Made by a program: the position numbers and the translations under genes. Under the pieces are notes generated by a model. It had not been told where the DNA came from, did no database searches, and worked only from the letters and a program-made list of their open reading frames with translations. Shown in pieces: positions 1-8,667 of a DNA stretch of 52,242 bases. Each line of letters starts with the position of its first letter. Position 1 is the stretch's first letter. This stretch comes from JAQBGV01 sp032128395 (GTDB lineage: Bacteria; Planctomycetota; UBA8108; UBA1146), in the NCBI GenBank assembly GCA_032128395.1, contig JAQBGV010000073.1:1-52242 (forward strand), in the 5' to 3' direction.

Positions 1-110
1 GGTTCGCGTACGCGGGGGGGGGGGGGGGGGGCGGGGGGGGGTGGGCATCCCCCCGGGGGGCGCCGGCCGGCGGGGGGCGCCCCTCGAGGGAACGAGCGAA
101 GAAATCGTCT
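1..110. other. Low-complexity G-rich window edge
   Basis: An 18-G run (14-31), one C and a 9-G run (33-41) are followed by C/G blocks. No gene is visible. Such homopolymers at the extreme edge suggest a contig end or polishing artefact rather than biology. Confidence 0.6.
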
Positions 111-113
111 CGA

Positions 114-683
114 TCAGACGGAGACGTTCTCCTTCACGTTCGCTTTCGCGGTGCCCGAGGAGGCGTTGGCATTGCCCATGTTCCCCGAGGACACGTTCAT
201 ATTCACATTCATGTTTGCCGCGTTCCCGACCCCGCCGGGGACGCAGCTGCAGCAGCACGCGCAGGCAACCGAAGAACCGACCGCCTTGAAGAACATGCCG
301 TAGCATAGGCAGTACATCGCCGGGACGATCATCTTGTCGAACGAAGAAGCACCGTTGATCGACCCCGCGTATGCCACGCAGCACATACAGGCGCCGATCA
401 CGCCGCAGTACCAGGCGTAGGTACCGAAGCAGCTCCAGAATCCCGACGCTTGCACCGGATTCACGTCGTTGTTCCCGATGATGCATTGGAACCCGCACCG
501 CCAGATCTCGACGGAGCAGGCGATCACACAACATGCGAGGGCTCCAACACACACGAACAAGAAGGAGTTCATGTTGAAGACCTCAAAATTGATCGCGTTG
601 GCGAGGAACGCGAATGCGGCGACTAGCACCGCGAAACCGAAGAAAACCCGCGCGGGAGACATCGAAGTACCGCTATCGCGCAT
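114..683 (-). CDS. Cysteine-rich multi-spanning membrane protein, unknown function
   Basis: Predicted 189-residue protein. The start at 683 is chosen because AAGGAAGG lies just upstream; the longer open frame upstream has low-complexity, non-protein-like composition. Several hydrophobic segments follow (around residues 10-30, 38-60, 78-105 and 110-140). I count 18 cysteines, many paired or clustered (ACC, CMCC, ACACCCSC), which is extreme for a membrane protein of this size. The C-terminal ~40 residues are hydrophilic and rich in Asn, Met, Gly, Ala and Ser. I do not recognise the family. The clusters could bind metal or carry lipids, but that is speculation. It is divergent from the glycosyltransferase at 1044. 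Confidence 0.6.
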   Translation of the reverse strand: MRDSGTSMSPARVFFGFAVLVAAFAFLANAINFEVFNMNSFLFVCVGALACCVIACSVEIWRCGFQCIIGNNDVNPVQASGFWSCFGTYAWYCGVIGACMCCVAYAGSINGASSFDKMIVPAMYCLCYGMFFKAVGSSVACACCCSCVPGGVGNAANMNVNMNVSSGNMGNANASSGTAKANVKENVSV

Positions 684-1043
684 CGATCCATCCTTCCTTG
701 GAGGCCACAAGGGATCCCGTGACCCCACCCGGATCGAACCGGCGTCCCATACCTCCAGATCGGGACATCGGAAGTCATCGGCCCCGGTCGATGCGCTTCT
801 TGAGGGTCCTCTGCGAGATTTTCGTCCGACTTCTCCGCTGGCCTCCCCCGAGGTCCGGCGGAATGGGGTGGTTGGGCGCTTCATCCCGGCAACTCTGCTT
901 ACGCAAGCCGCAAATTCGCAATCAGTTAGGAGACTGGGGGCACGGCGCCGCCGCTCTTCCTCCCCCGTTCGCTCGAACTGGGTTCAGCCCCTCCCGAATC
1001 TCGTCGAAGAAGATGACGGGTACACCCCCGAGGACGGATAGCG
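684..1043. other. Divergent intergenic region
   Basis: About 360 bases between the minus-strand membrane protein and the plus-strand glycosyltransferase. It must hold both promoters, but I see no convincing -35/-10 pair. Nothing else is recognisable. Confidence 0.4.
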
Positions 1044-2237
1044 ATGCGAATCCTCTACGACTCTCTGGTCGAACTCGACCTGCCCGACGGCCACGCGCTT
1101 CACACCCGTCAGCTCTGTGAGGGGCTCGCCCTCGCCGGCGAGCAGGTCGAGCTCTTCGGACCCCGCAGCTCCTATCGGCCGACGATCCCGGGGATCGAGG
1201 TGACCGGGGTTCCCTTCCTCGGCTTCTCCGCGATGCGACTGCGCGCGTATCGCTTCGCGCTCCGCCGTCGGCTCATCTCGCGGATCGAACGAACGCGCCC
1301 CGACGTGATCGTGCACAAGCTCTCGCACGCCCTCGCGACGGTGACGGCGATCGCCCGCGCTTCCGGTATTCCCCTTGCGATCGAGTTGAACGGAACGCTC
1401 GATGGGGCCGACACCTGGGACGAGCGGATGATCCGAGATGGGCTCCGCGCCACCGCGCGGCTTCCCCGGCTGCTGCTCTTCGGCGTCAGCCCGGAGCTCG
1501 GCGAGCGCTATCGCGATCTGGTCGGCTGCACCGACGTCGAGTTCCGGACCTTCGAGAACGGAGTCGACCGAGCACTCTTCTCCGGCCCGGTGGCGACGCG
1601 AACCCGCGCTGACCTCGGGATCGCGGAGGAGAGCTTCCTCATCGGCTACCTAGGTTCGGCGAATCCGAAGTACGACTTCGACATCCTCTTCGCCGGGGCA
1701 TCGCTCGCCCGCGCGCAGGGGCTGGAGGTGGAGTTCCTCGTCGTCGCGCCGCTCCCGATGCAGGACCGGGTCCATGAGCTTGCGGAGAGATACGGATTCG
1801 AGCGACAGCTCCACACTTCAGATCTCCTCCCACACACCGAAGTGCCGGGCTTCCTCCCGCTCCTCGACTGCGGCATGGTGTTGCTCGAGGAGGACGCCGC
1901 GCACATGGCGCCGACCGCCCTCAAGCTGAAGGAGATGTTGCTCGGCGGTGTCCCTTGTCTGGTGAACGTCCCCGAGAGTTGGGCTCGGTGGCCGCTCGCG
2001 AGATCGGTCGGAGGACTCCGCGAGGTCAACCCAGGCACGGTTCGGGACCGAATTCTCTCGATCGCGCGCGATCCGGGCGGGGAGATGACTCGGGTGGCGC
2101 GGGCGCGCGAGATCATCGAGACCGAATACGACTGGTCGCAGGTCGGGACGCGCTACGCATCGGTGCTCCGCGAATACGTCAGCGGAGCGCTCCCGGCGAG
2201 CGGGTGGGTCGCGCAGGAACGCGAGCACGTTCTCTGA
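1044..2237 (+). CDS. Glycosyltransferase family 4 (GT-B fold)
   Basis: 397 residues, a normal size for GT4/GT1 sugar transferases that move a sugar from a nucleotide-sugar donor to a glycan or lipid acceptor. The N-terminal half begins with MRILYDS and a GHALHTRQLCEGLALAG stretch, typical of the acceptor-side Rossmann domain. In the donor-side half, PTALKLKEMLLGGVP matches the family pattern P-x-K-x-x-E-x(3)-G-x-P that contacts the nucleotide sugar. GAGGACGGATAGCG precedes the ATG. There is no signal peptide, so it is cytoplasmic. A flippase lies far away at 33.8 kb and no glycan cluster surrounds it, so the substrate cannot be inferred. Confidence 0.85.
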   Translation: MRILYDSLVELDLPDGHALHTRQLCEGLALAGEQVELFGPRSSYRPTIPGIEVTGVPFLGFSAMRLRAYRFALRRRLISRIERTRPDVIVHKLSHALATVTAIARASGIPLAIELNGTLDGADTWDERMIRDGLRATARLPRLLLFGVSPELGERYRDLVGCTDVEFRTFENGVDRALFSGPVATRTRADLGIAEESFLIGYLGSANPKYDFDILFAGASLARAQGLEVEFLVVAPLPMQDRVHELAERYGFERQLHTSDLLPHTEVPGFLPLLDCGMVLLEEDAAHMAPTALKLKEMLLGGVPCLVNVPESWARWPLARSVGGLREVNPGTVRDRILSIARDPGGEMTRVARAREIIETEYDWSQVGTRYASVLREYVSGALPASGWVAQEREHVL

Positions 2238-2386
2238 TCGCCCCGCCGATCACTCGTCCGACCACGAACCGACAGTTCCGTCGAAAGTCTCGCCGCACTC
2301 CACCCTCACGCTCGCCCCGTCGCTAGGATGCGGTCGGGAAACCTCGCCCGAATCGAGGTTCTCCCACAGCCTCCTAGCCGCGCGAC

Positions 2387-3460
2387 TCATCCCCCGAGCG
2401 CGCTCCCGGAGGAGCTCGCACCGACGGGCTTTGCTTCCTCTTCGATCGCGAAATGGGCGCGAATCCGCTCGAGGAGCTCCGGGCTCTTCACTCCCGCTCG
2501 GGGGTAGGCGAGGAGCGACAGGTTCTCGGCGAGAATCTCGTCCGGGTGGATGATGTACCCGGTGTTCTTGCCGATCTGCTCCATGTAGCTCTGTATTGTG
2601 AACGGCCACCAACGCACCACTTCGCCCGCCTCATCGACTCGGAGTCGTGGCGGATCGTCGGCGGTGAGCGGATACAGGTGGAACTGGAGGATGGGGAGGA
2701 CTCCCCCGATCGCCTTCATGAACTCCGGGATCCTCGAGGTGAGGATCATGATCACCTGGCACTCTCCCTCCGAGTCCTCGTCCTTCACCGTGACCGCATG
2801 CTCCCACCCCGGTCCGTCGGGATTCGTCAGCCGGATCCGTTCGATCGATTCGGGCAGGGTGACCGGCGGGATCGGGAGGAAACCGACCTCTGCGTACAGC
2901 GCGTCCCGTTCCGCGGGGTGGTTCCGGGTGTAGACGTGCAGCGTCTCGTGGACGATGAGCTGTCCGAGGTTCTCTAGACTCCTCTCCGCAAACTGAGAGA
3001 CCACCCCCGCGGGCAGGATGATGCAGTCGCCGCGGGTGTACGGGGCGTTCGACTCATCTCTTCCGGTGGTACGGATGAATCGCCACCGCTTCGGCACGAG
3101 CTTCGGGCACCCGGCCCGACACGCCTCCGCGATCTTGGGGAGGGCGGCGAGGAGGGTGTCCCGCTCCTCCTCGGGCCAGTCGGTCACGTTGTCGACCAAG
3201 TGCTTGCGAAACTCGCCGAGAGCTTCATCGCGGGGGAGCGCGGAGAGGTCGCGGTCGACGCGCAGAGAGATCTCGAGGAGGGTCAGCTTCTCGAAGAACG
3301 CGTCGGTCGGATCGATGATCGCGACTCTCGCCTCCGAGGCGGTGAGCAGCTCGACGACGATCCCCCCGTCGAGCTCGCGATCGGGTGCACGCTCGGGGCG
3401 CGTCGTGGGTTCGTCCCCCCAGGCGGAGAGGACGAGGACGAGGGTGAGGAGTGACGGCAT
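2387..3460 (-). CDS. Secreted zinc-metalloprotease-like protein (HExxH)
   Basis: 357 residues with a short N-terminal hydrophobic segment (MPSLLTLVLVLSAWG), so probably exported. HETLH at residues 171-175 is a canonical HExxH zinc motif in a helix, VHETLHVYTRNHP. Further on, a HPDEILAENLSLL segment could supply the third ligand in gluzincin fashion. Cysteines around residues 114-118 and 146 may form disulfides outside the cytoplasm. I do not recognise a named peptidase family. GGGAGG precedes the ATG. It lies downstream of the histidine kinase on the same strand but is separated from it by a palindromic repeat, so co-transcription is uncertain. Confidence 0.65.
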   Translation of the reverse strand: MPSLLTLVLVLSAWGDEPTTRPERAPDRELDGGIVVELLTASEARVAIIDPTDAFFEKLTLLEISLRVDRDLSALPRDEALGEFRKHLVDNVTDWPEEERDTLLAALPKIAEACRAGCPKLVPKRWRFIRTTGRDESNAPYTRGDCIILPAGVVSQFAERSLENLGQLIVHETLHVYTRNHPAERDALYAEVGFLPIPPVTLPESIERIRLTNPDGPGWEHAVTVKDEDSEGECQVIMILTSRIPEFMKAIGGVLPILQFHLYPLTADDPPRLRVDEAGEVVRWWPFTIQSYMEQIGKNTGYIIHPDEILAENLSLLAYPRAGVKSPELLERIRAHFAIEEEAKPVGASSSGSALGG

Positions 3461-3501
3461 GAGTGCCTCCCATCGGTGACGGGAGGATCATACACGAACG
3501 G

Positions 3502-3607
3502 GGGGAGTGGCTCCGCACAGCGGTGCCTGTCCCCACTGTGTCCCCTCGGCGGGCCGGCCGCCCTCAGCGGAAGATGGGAGAGGCACTGCTGTGCGGAGCC
3601 AATCCCC
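3502..3607. repeat. Paired palindromic repeat (REP/BIME-like), copy A
   Basis: Two ~33-nt units in inverted orientation (3502-3534 and 3576-3607). Each unit folds on itself: GGGGAC/GTCCCC, GGC/GCC and CCGC/GCGG stems separated by T-T mismatches around an ACA loop. Copy C near 35.2 kb shares TGGCTCCGCACAGCGGTGCC exactly. The right unit touches the stop codon of the kinase gene, so it may also act as a transcript 3' end. Confidence 0.75.
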
Positions 3608-5406
3608 TATCTTCCGAATGGCAGCGTCAGCACGAACCGTGCTCCCGGAGACACCGCCCCATCGAGCCGCAGATCGCCGCCGAGGTCGCGGGCGAGCGCC
3701 CTCGAGAGGGTGAGGCCGAGGCCGGCGCCGGGGAGGTTTCCCGCCTCGCGCCCCGCTCGGTCGAAGGGTTCGAACACCCGGCTCGCGCATTCGGGGGCGA
3801 TGCCCGGTCCGAAGTCGCGCACCGCGATCTCGATCGGGCCGCCACGGTGTTCTGCGGTGATCTCGACGCGGGCCGGCGCACTCCCGGTCGAATACTTCGC
3901 CGCGTTCTCGACGAGGTTCGAGAGGATCTGCCCGACGGCATCGGGGTCGGTGAACAGATTCGTCTCGGCTGCTTCGAGTTCGATCGCGAGTTCGAGCCCC
4001 CCTCGTTCGAGAGTCTCGACTAACCGGGCGCGGCTTCGTTCGATCAGCGCCCCGACCGAGACCGTCTCCCGGCGGCGCTGCTCTCGCCCCTCTTCGAGAC
4101 GGGCGTAGGCGAGCACACTCTCGACCAGACCGGAGAGTCGCTGTGACTCGTCGCGGAGCGTCTCGAGGTATTCTTGGCGCTGTGCGGGGTCCTGGACCAT
4201 GTCGTCGGCGAGCATTTCGGAGTAGAGCTGAAAGGTGGTCAGCGGGGTCCGCAGTTCGTGCGTCACCGCAGAGGCGAATCGACTCCGACGCTCCCCGAAG
4301 GCGATGCTCGCCCGCAAAGATGCGAACGCCACCGCGATCGCGCCGAGCACCGCGAGCCACGTCAGGCCGAGCGCGAGTCGGGCCGGAGAGATGATCTCCG
4401 CGCTCCCGGGTACGACCGCGGGGAGGATCAACCCGACCGGAATCGTGGCGAGGGAGCACCCGACCCAGCGGAGGTCGCTCGACGCGCGCCCCTCGAGCGG
4501 CTGCAGCTTGAGCCCGGCGAGGATCGGCCCGGAGACGGCGAGGAGCTCCGCCTCGAGCGTGCGCCAGTCGGCGACGAGCCCCTGCACCCACACGCCGTCG
4601 GGGGCGAACACCCGGCGCAAGAGGATGAGCTCGTACCCCACGGAGCCTCTGCGCCAGGTAGGGAGGAGTACCCCCGTTTCGGCCACCCGCGGATTCACGC
4701 TGTTGAGGAACGCGGCGTCATCGTTCGCGCCACGCATGCTGCGCGCCTTGAGGGCTGCCGAGTTTCGGCGATTCTGGGAGTAGACATCGATGGACTGGGC
4801 CGGATTGCGATATTCGCCAGGAACATCGGGCTGACCGACGGATCCCAGAGCGACCGTATTTTGTTGTTGCTGCTGCGAGGGCACCGGCCCGTTGTCGGTC
4901 TGCATCCACTCGACCTGCTGGGGAACCACGAGGGTCGAGCAAGTCTCCATCTCGGCGAGTTTCACCACCTGAGACATGTCGTTGTCGTCGACCCACTGTT
5001 TCGTCTCGGCGATGAGTTCCGGGGCGGGGCACATTCCCGTGTGCGGCGGCGTGTCCGCGGGGACGGTCGGGAGCAGCGTCGTCTCCCCGGTCGGGCTCGA
5101 TTCGAATCGGCAGGTGAAGAAGGGGACCGTCTCCGCGACGAGCGGAGTCGCGAACGTCTGGCCGGGAAGGGGCGTGAACCAATTCTCCCCGGCGAGGCGG
5201 TCCGCCTCGTCGTCGAGAATCTGCCCGAGCCAACCATCGATGGTCCAGAGCGCGTCACGGAGCTGTTCCCGCTGCGTCGACTCTGCGCGGGCGAACCGAT
5301 TCTGCGCTTCGAGTTCGAGGGTGACCCGCGAGATCCAGACCAGCCCTCCGATGAGGAAGGCGGTCGCAACCCCGAACCCCAACCACCACGAACGGGCGCG
5401 GTTCAT
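3607..5406 (-). CDS. Sensor histidine kinase with large periplasmic domain
   Basis: 599 residues. TM1 is near residues 7-26. A periplasmic part of roughly 280 residues contains a QQQQQ tract near 181. A second hydrophobic region at about 313-362 leads into the kinase core. The H-box VTHELRTPL places the phosphoacceptor His near residue 383. The ATPase domain shows the N-box NLVENAAKY, the G1 box DFGPGIAP and the G2 box GAGLGLTLSRAL. It phosphorylates the response regulator encoded just upstream, whose stop codon overlaps this start by 4 bases (ATGA), a sign of translational coupling. The periplasmic domain is not a recognised sensor, so its stimulus is unknown. Confidence 0.92.
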   Translation of the reverse strand: MNRARSWWLGFGVATAFLIGGLVWISRVTLELEAQNRFARAESTQREQLRDALWTIDGWLGQILDDEADRLAGENWFTPLPGQTFATPLVAETVPFFTCRFESSPTGETTLLPTVPADTPPHTGMCPAPELIAETKQWVDDNDMSQVVKLAEMETCSTLVVPQQVEWMQTDNGPVPSQQQQQNTVALGSVGQPDVPGEYRNPAQSIDVYSQNRRNSAALKARSMRGANDDAAFLNSVNPRVAETGVLLPTWRRGSVGYELILLRRVFAPDGVWVQGLVADWRTLEAELLAVSGPILAGLKLQPLEGRASSDLRWVGCSLATIPVGLILPAVVPGSAEIISPARLALGLTWLAVLGAIAVAFASLRASIAFGERRSRFASAVTHELRTPLTTFQLYSEMLADDMVQDPAQRQEYLETLRDESQRLSGLVESVLAYARLEEGREQRRRETVSVGALIERSRARLVETLERGGLELAIELEAAETNLFTDPDAVGQILSNLVENAAKYSTGSAPARVEITAEHRGGPIEIAVRDFGPGIAPECASRVFEPFDRAGREAGNLPGAGLGLTLSRALARDLGGDLRLDGAVSPGARFVLTLPFGR

Positions 5407-6110
5407 AGCTGAATCTCCGCTCCGGCGGCGAGCATGTATCCCTTGCCTCGGACCGTCGCGACGAAGGATGGAGTCGCGGGGTCGTCACCGAGTTTCTCGC
5501 GCAGCCGCGCGATGTGCATGTCGATGGTGCGGGTGGTCACCCCACGGGGATCGAGCCCCCAGACCCGCTGGAGAATTTCGTCGCGCCCGATCGCGCGCCC
5601 GGAATGTACCGCGAGATAGGTGATCAGCTGGGCCTCCTTCTCCGACAGCTGCACCGCGCCACCGTCAGCGCGCGTTGCTTCACGTCGTTCGAGGTCGATC
5701 GCGGTCCCGCAGATCGAGCGGACCTGACGCACTTCGGCGGGGCGCTCGGGGGCGCGCCGCAGCACCGCTTCGACGCGGGCGAGGAGTTCGCGGGCGGAGA
5801 ACGGCTTCACGACGTAGTCATCGGCGCCGCCGCGGAGACCGCGCACCCGATCGTCCTCGGCGCCACGGGCGGTGATCAGGATCACCGGGGTTGCAGTGCG
5901 CTCCCTCTTCAGGGCTTCGAGGATCTGGAATCCGTCGGTTCCGGGGAGCATCACGTCGAGGAGGAGGAGGTCGTAGCCGCCCCGGAGCGCGAGCTCGAGG
6001 GCGGCCGTGCCGTCGCCGCACTCGGCGACTTCGTACTTCGAGAAGCGGAGTGCATCGACAATGCCGCGGCGGATCGCCGCGTCGTCCTCAACAACCAGAA
6101 TTCTCGACAT
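5403..6110 (-). CDS. OmpR/PhoB-family response regulator
   Basis: 235 residues from the ATG at 6110; the longer frame upstream is the 3' end of the VWA gene read in another frame. The receiver domain has acidic residues EDD at 8-10, the phosphorylated Asp52 in LLLLDVMLPGTDG, and VLITARG plus the switch Lys in YVVKPFS. The C-terminal winged helix (about 130-228) has the GVTTRTIDMHIARLREKLG recognition helix. It binds DNA as a phosphorylated dimer. Its start lies 23 bases inside the VWA gene and its end overlaps the kinase start, so the three genes form one operon. Targets are unknown. Confidence 0.95.
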   Translation of the reverse strand: MSRILVVEDDAAIRRGIVDALRFSKYEVAECGDGTAALELALRGGYDLLLLDVMLPGTDGFQILEALKRERTATPVILITARGAEDDRVRGLRGGADDYVVKPFSARELLARVEAVLRRAPERPAEVRQVRSICGTAIDLERREATRADGGAVQLSEKEAQLITYLAVHSGRAIGRDEILQRVWGLDPRGVTTRTIDMHIARLREKLGDDPATPSFVATVRGKGYMLAAGAEIQL

Positions 6111-7335
6111 CGACTTCGGTCTCTCCTGTTCTGAGGACTTCGACCTCGACCGGCGGGGTGTCCCCCGGGAAGCGGAATCCCTTGCGTTGCGCCCGCTCGC
6201 GCAGCGACTTGCGAACCGCAGCGTCGAACGCATTCTCCCCGGTGAGCTGTTTCTTCGCCATCTCGGCGTCGATGAAGGCCTGCCGCTTCTTCGAGAGTTC
6301 CTGGATCTTCGCCTGCAGTTCGGTCCGCTTCGCCTGTTGAGTGTTCACGTGTTCGATCACCTGCTCGATCGTCAGCTTTCGCAGCCCCTCGGGCAGGTCG
6401 GTGATCACGATCTTGTGGATCTCGATCGTTTTCTCGCGAACCAGATCGCAGAGGTCCCAGGAGCAGTAGTAGTTGCTGGTCGCCTTGCAGGTGGCACGCC
6501 CCGCGGAAGTCGCGCAGCCGAGACCCGAGGCGTTCGAGTCCTGGGCGACCTGGTTAAAGACGCCGCGGTCTCCATCGGAACCGTACGGGATGTAGGTGGT
6601 GTTCAGGAGCACGCCGAGATTCGTCATCTCGACGTCGAACGGGGTCACGATGGTGATCGTGCCCTGGTTCTGATCGATCGTCGCGAAGTGACCGTCCCCG
6701 CGGAGGGCGACCTCGCGCCAGGCGGGAGCGATGGGGTCTTCGGCGTTTCCGCAGTAGATCGAGCTGACGGTGATGTCACGACTGACGAGCTTGGAGGAGA
6801 TGTCGCGGAAGGGGACCTGTCCGTCCTGGTCTGCCGACTCGTTCCCCGCGACGAAGACGACGCGCATCGTCTGCGGGCTGTCGTCCCAAGAGAGTTGTTC
6901 GTCCGCAGCCTTGAGGACCCGACCGACGAGCTCGGTCCCGCCGTTCGTCACGAAGCTGAAGAGGAGCTCGGAGACCGCGTCGAGGTCTTCGGTGAAATCG
7001 AGGTGCTTCGCGACCCAGCCGAGCTCGGCGTTGTGGCCATCGTTGCCGTAGGTCAGGAGCGCCACCTGGAGCCGCGGGGTCGGATCAGCGAGCGCGAGCT
7101 CGTTGGTGATCGCCCACAGTTTCTGCCGTGCCGAGTCGAGAAGCCCCTCCATGCTGCCGGAGGTGTCGAGGCAGATCGCGAACTGAATCAGCGGCCGAGC
7201 CTCGCGGTCGGTGGTGGGGGAAGGGGGGGAAGTCGGGGCCGCGGGGACGTAGCCTGGATCGGCTGGGGCGGCGGAGAGCCCGAACACCGTGGTCACAAGC
7301 CCACAGAGGGCGAGAAGGAGCATGAACGCGCGCAT
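6088..7335 (-). CDS. Secreted von Willebrand factor A domain protein
   Basis: 415 residues from the ATG at 7335, which has AAGAGAGGT upstream. The signal peptide is about residues 1-22 (MRAFMLLLALCGLVTTVFGL), followed by a Pro-rich linker. The VWA domain starts near residue 48 with the metal-ion site DTSGSM at 57-62 and the later NGGTE element. A cysteine-bearing segment and a C-terminal helical, charged region (TQQAKRTELQAKIQELSKKR) follow. It is first in the operon with the response regulator and kinase, so it may be a periplasmic partner of the signalling system, but this is inference from context. Confidence 0.85.
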   Translation of the reverse strand: MRAFMLLLALCGLVTTVFGLSAAPADPGYVPAAPTSPPSPTTDREARPLIQFAICLDTSGSMEGLLDSARQKLWAITNELALADPTPRLQVALLTYGNDGHNAELGWVAKHLDFTEDLDAVSELLFSFVTNGGTELVGRVLKAADEQLSWDDSPQTMRVVFVAGNESADQDGQVPFRDISSKLVSRDITVSSIYCGNAEDPIAPAWREVALRGDGHFATIDQNQGTITIVTPFDVEMTNLGVLLNTTYIPYGSDGDRGVFNQVAQDSNASGLGCATSAGRATCKATSNYYCSWDLCDLVREKTIEIHKIVITDLPEGLRKLTIEQVIEHVNTQQAKRTELQAKIQELSKKRQAFIDAEMAKKQLTGENAFDAAVRKSLRERAQRKGFRFPGDTPPVEVEVLRTGETEVDVENSGC

Positions 7336-7445
7336 CGCTAGACCTCTCTTCAAGGGGGGGAGTTCTCGGTCCCGTCCTATCAAGAGTAGCGTGCGGATGG
7401 GGACCGCAGAGTCACTGGGAGGTAACGCGCAGTGACGTGGATGAC

Positions 7446-7637
7446 GGGAGTGGCTCGCGGCTCCGCCGGGATGCCTGTCCCGGACCTCCGCCGATACTCC
7501 TACGGAGCAAGACGGCTGCGGAGACGGTCTCGAGAGCTCGCGGGAGGTCGGTGGACCTGCGGGCGATCGTCCGGGACAGGTCGGTGGGCCTGCGGGCGAT
7601 CGTCCGGGACAGGCATCACCTTCGGCGAGCCAGTCCC
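7446..7637. repeat. Paired palindromic repeat, copy B, with internal duplication
   Basis: The outer arms are GGGAGTGGCTC (7446-7456) and GAGCCAGTCCC (7627-7637). The inner arms are ATGCCTGTCCCGGAC (7471-7485) and GTCCGGGACAGGCAT (7602-7616), exact reverse complements. The interior contains a tandem duplication built on GCGGGCGATCGTCCGGGACA. The arms match copies A and C. This fills the 7336-7648 gap together with a short leader for the VWA gene. Confidence 0.7.
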
Positions 7638-7648
7638 ATCCAGGAGAA

Positions 7649-8578
7649 CTAGCGCGACCCGGCCCCCGCCTTCGCCCGCGCTTCCAAGTCCTCGTGCGTC
7701 CGCTCGAGGGTCACTCGCATGCTCATCTGAGCGCGGGGGGAGACGACCCCATCGAATCCCGGCAATTCCGCGGAGACGATCTTCTCCTGGTCGTCCCCGG
7801 CTTTCATCCCTTTGCGGACGTGGTCGATGGCGCGGTTGAAGTAGTCCCGCATCCGGAGCACGTCCGCGCGCGTGCCGGTGATCCCGGCCTTTTCGCTCCC
7901 GTGGCCGAAGATGAAGATCGTCTCGTCATCGAAGTCGTCGTGGACCTTCTTCAGCACTTCGGCCCAGCCGACGATCGTCCCGCCTCCCGGGAGGTCGATG
8001 AACGGGTGCCACATGTTGAACACCAAATCCCCGACGTGGGCGACGTTCGCTTTCTCGAAGCGGATCACCGAGTCGCCCCCGGTGTGGGCGCCACCGTAGT
8101 ACTTCGCGTGGACGGTCTCTCCGTCGAGCTTCTGCTTCCAAGTAGTGTCGAACGTGGTGTCGGCGTACACCTGTCCGTCTTCCTGCCCACGGCTCGCCGC
8201 TTGTTTCTTCTGCAGGTCGGGGACGTTCTTGTGCGCGACGATGTGCTGTACCGCGCTCTTGAAGACCGCATTCCCGCCGGTGTGATCCCCGTGGTGGTGC
8301 GTGTTGAAGAGCAGGTCGAGACCGCGCTTCGATCGCTCCTGGAGCCCCTTCAGGCACGGTTCCGCGGTGCGCGGGAACTGACTGTCGATCACGATCGCGG
8401 CGTCCTTCGCGATGTACCAACCGATCGTGCCTCCCTGGCCGACGAAGGTGCCGACTCCCCCGCGGAGTTCCGTGAAATTCGACGGTGCGATCTGGGCGAG
8501 GAGACGCAAGGGCGACATCGTGAGCGCGACCGCAGCGGTCGCGGAAACGCCGACGAATTCGCGGCGAGAGATGGCCAT
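7649..8578 (-). CDS. Tat-exported metallo-beta-lactamase-fold hydrolase
   Basis: 309 residues. The N-terminus SRREFVG followed by a hydrophobic stretch ending LLAQ is a twin-arginine signal. THHHGDHTGG at residues 93-102 is the HxHxDH dinuclear metal motif. Later GGAHTGGDSV (third histidine) and FGHGSEK (last histidine) complete the usual ligand set. This resembles periplasmic MBL-fold proteins of the lactonase/quinoprotein-relay type rather than a proven beta-lactamase, and the substrate cannot be read from sequence. It is separated from the flanking genes by a repeat and by ~90 bases, so it is probably monocistronic. Confidence 0.85.
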   Translation of the reverse strand: MAISRREFVGVSATAAVALTMSPLRLLAQIAPSNFTELRGGVGTFVGQGGTIGWYIAKDAAIVIDSQFPRTAEPCLKGLQERSKRGLDLLFNTHHHGDHTGGNAVFKSAVQHIVAHKNVPDLQKKQAASRGQEDGQVYADTTFDTTWKQKLDGETVHAKYYGGAHTGGDSVIRFEKANVAHVGDLVFNMWHPFIDLPGGGTIVGWAEVLKKVHDDFDDETIFIFGHGSEKAGITGTRADVLRMRDYFNRAIDHVRKGMKAGDDQEKIVSAELPGFDGVVSPRAQMSMRVTLERTHEDLEARAKAGAGSR

Positions 8579-8667
8579 GGCTGGTTCGGTCCTTCCTTAC
8601 GGGAGTCACGCGCCAGCGTAGCCGAGTCGGAGCGCGGGGGGAACGGAGTGCCGGAGACCCCTTGGGG

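Noticed and set aside
719..800. GGTTCGATCC-like T-loop on the minus strand
   Set aside because: The T-stem has a mismatch, there is no CCA, and no matching acceptor or anticodon arm was found.
4174..5412. 412-codon plus-strand open frame opposite the histidine kinase
   Set aside because: Composition is Arg/Gly/Asp-rich without domains; the minus strand encodes a clear kinase. Many such shadow frames occur because of high GC.
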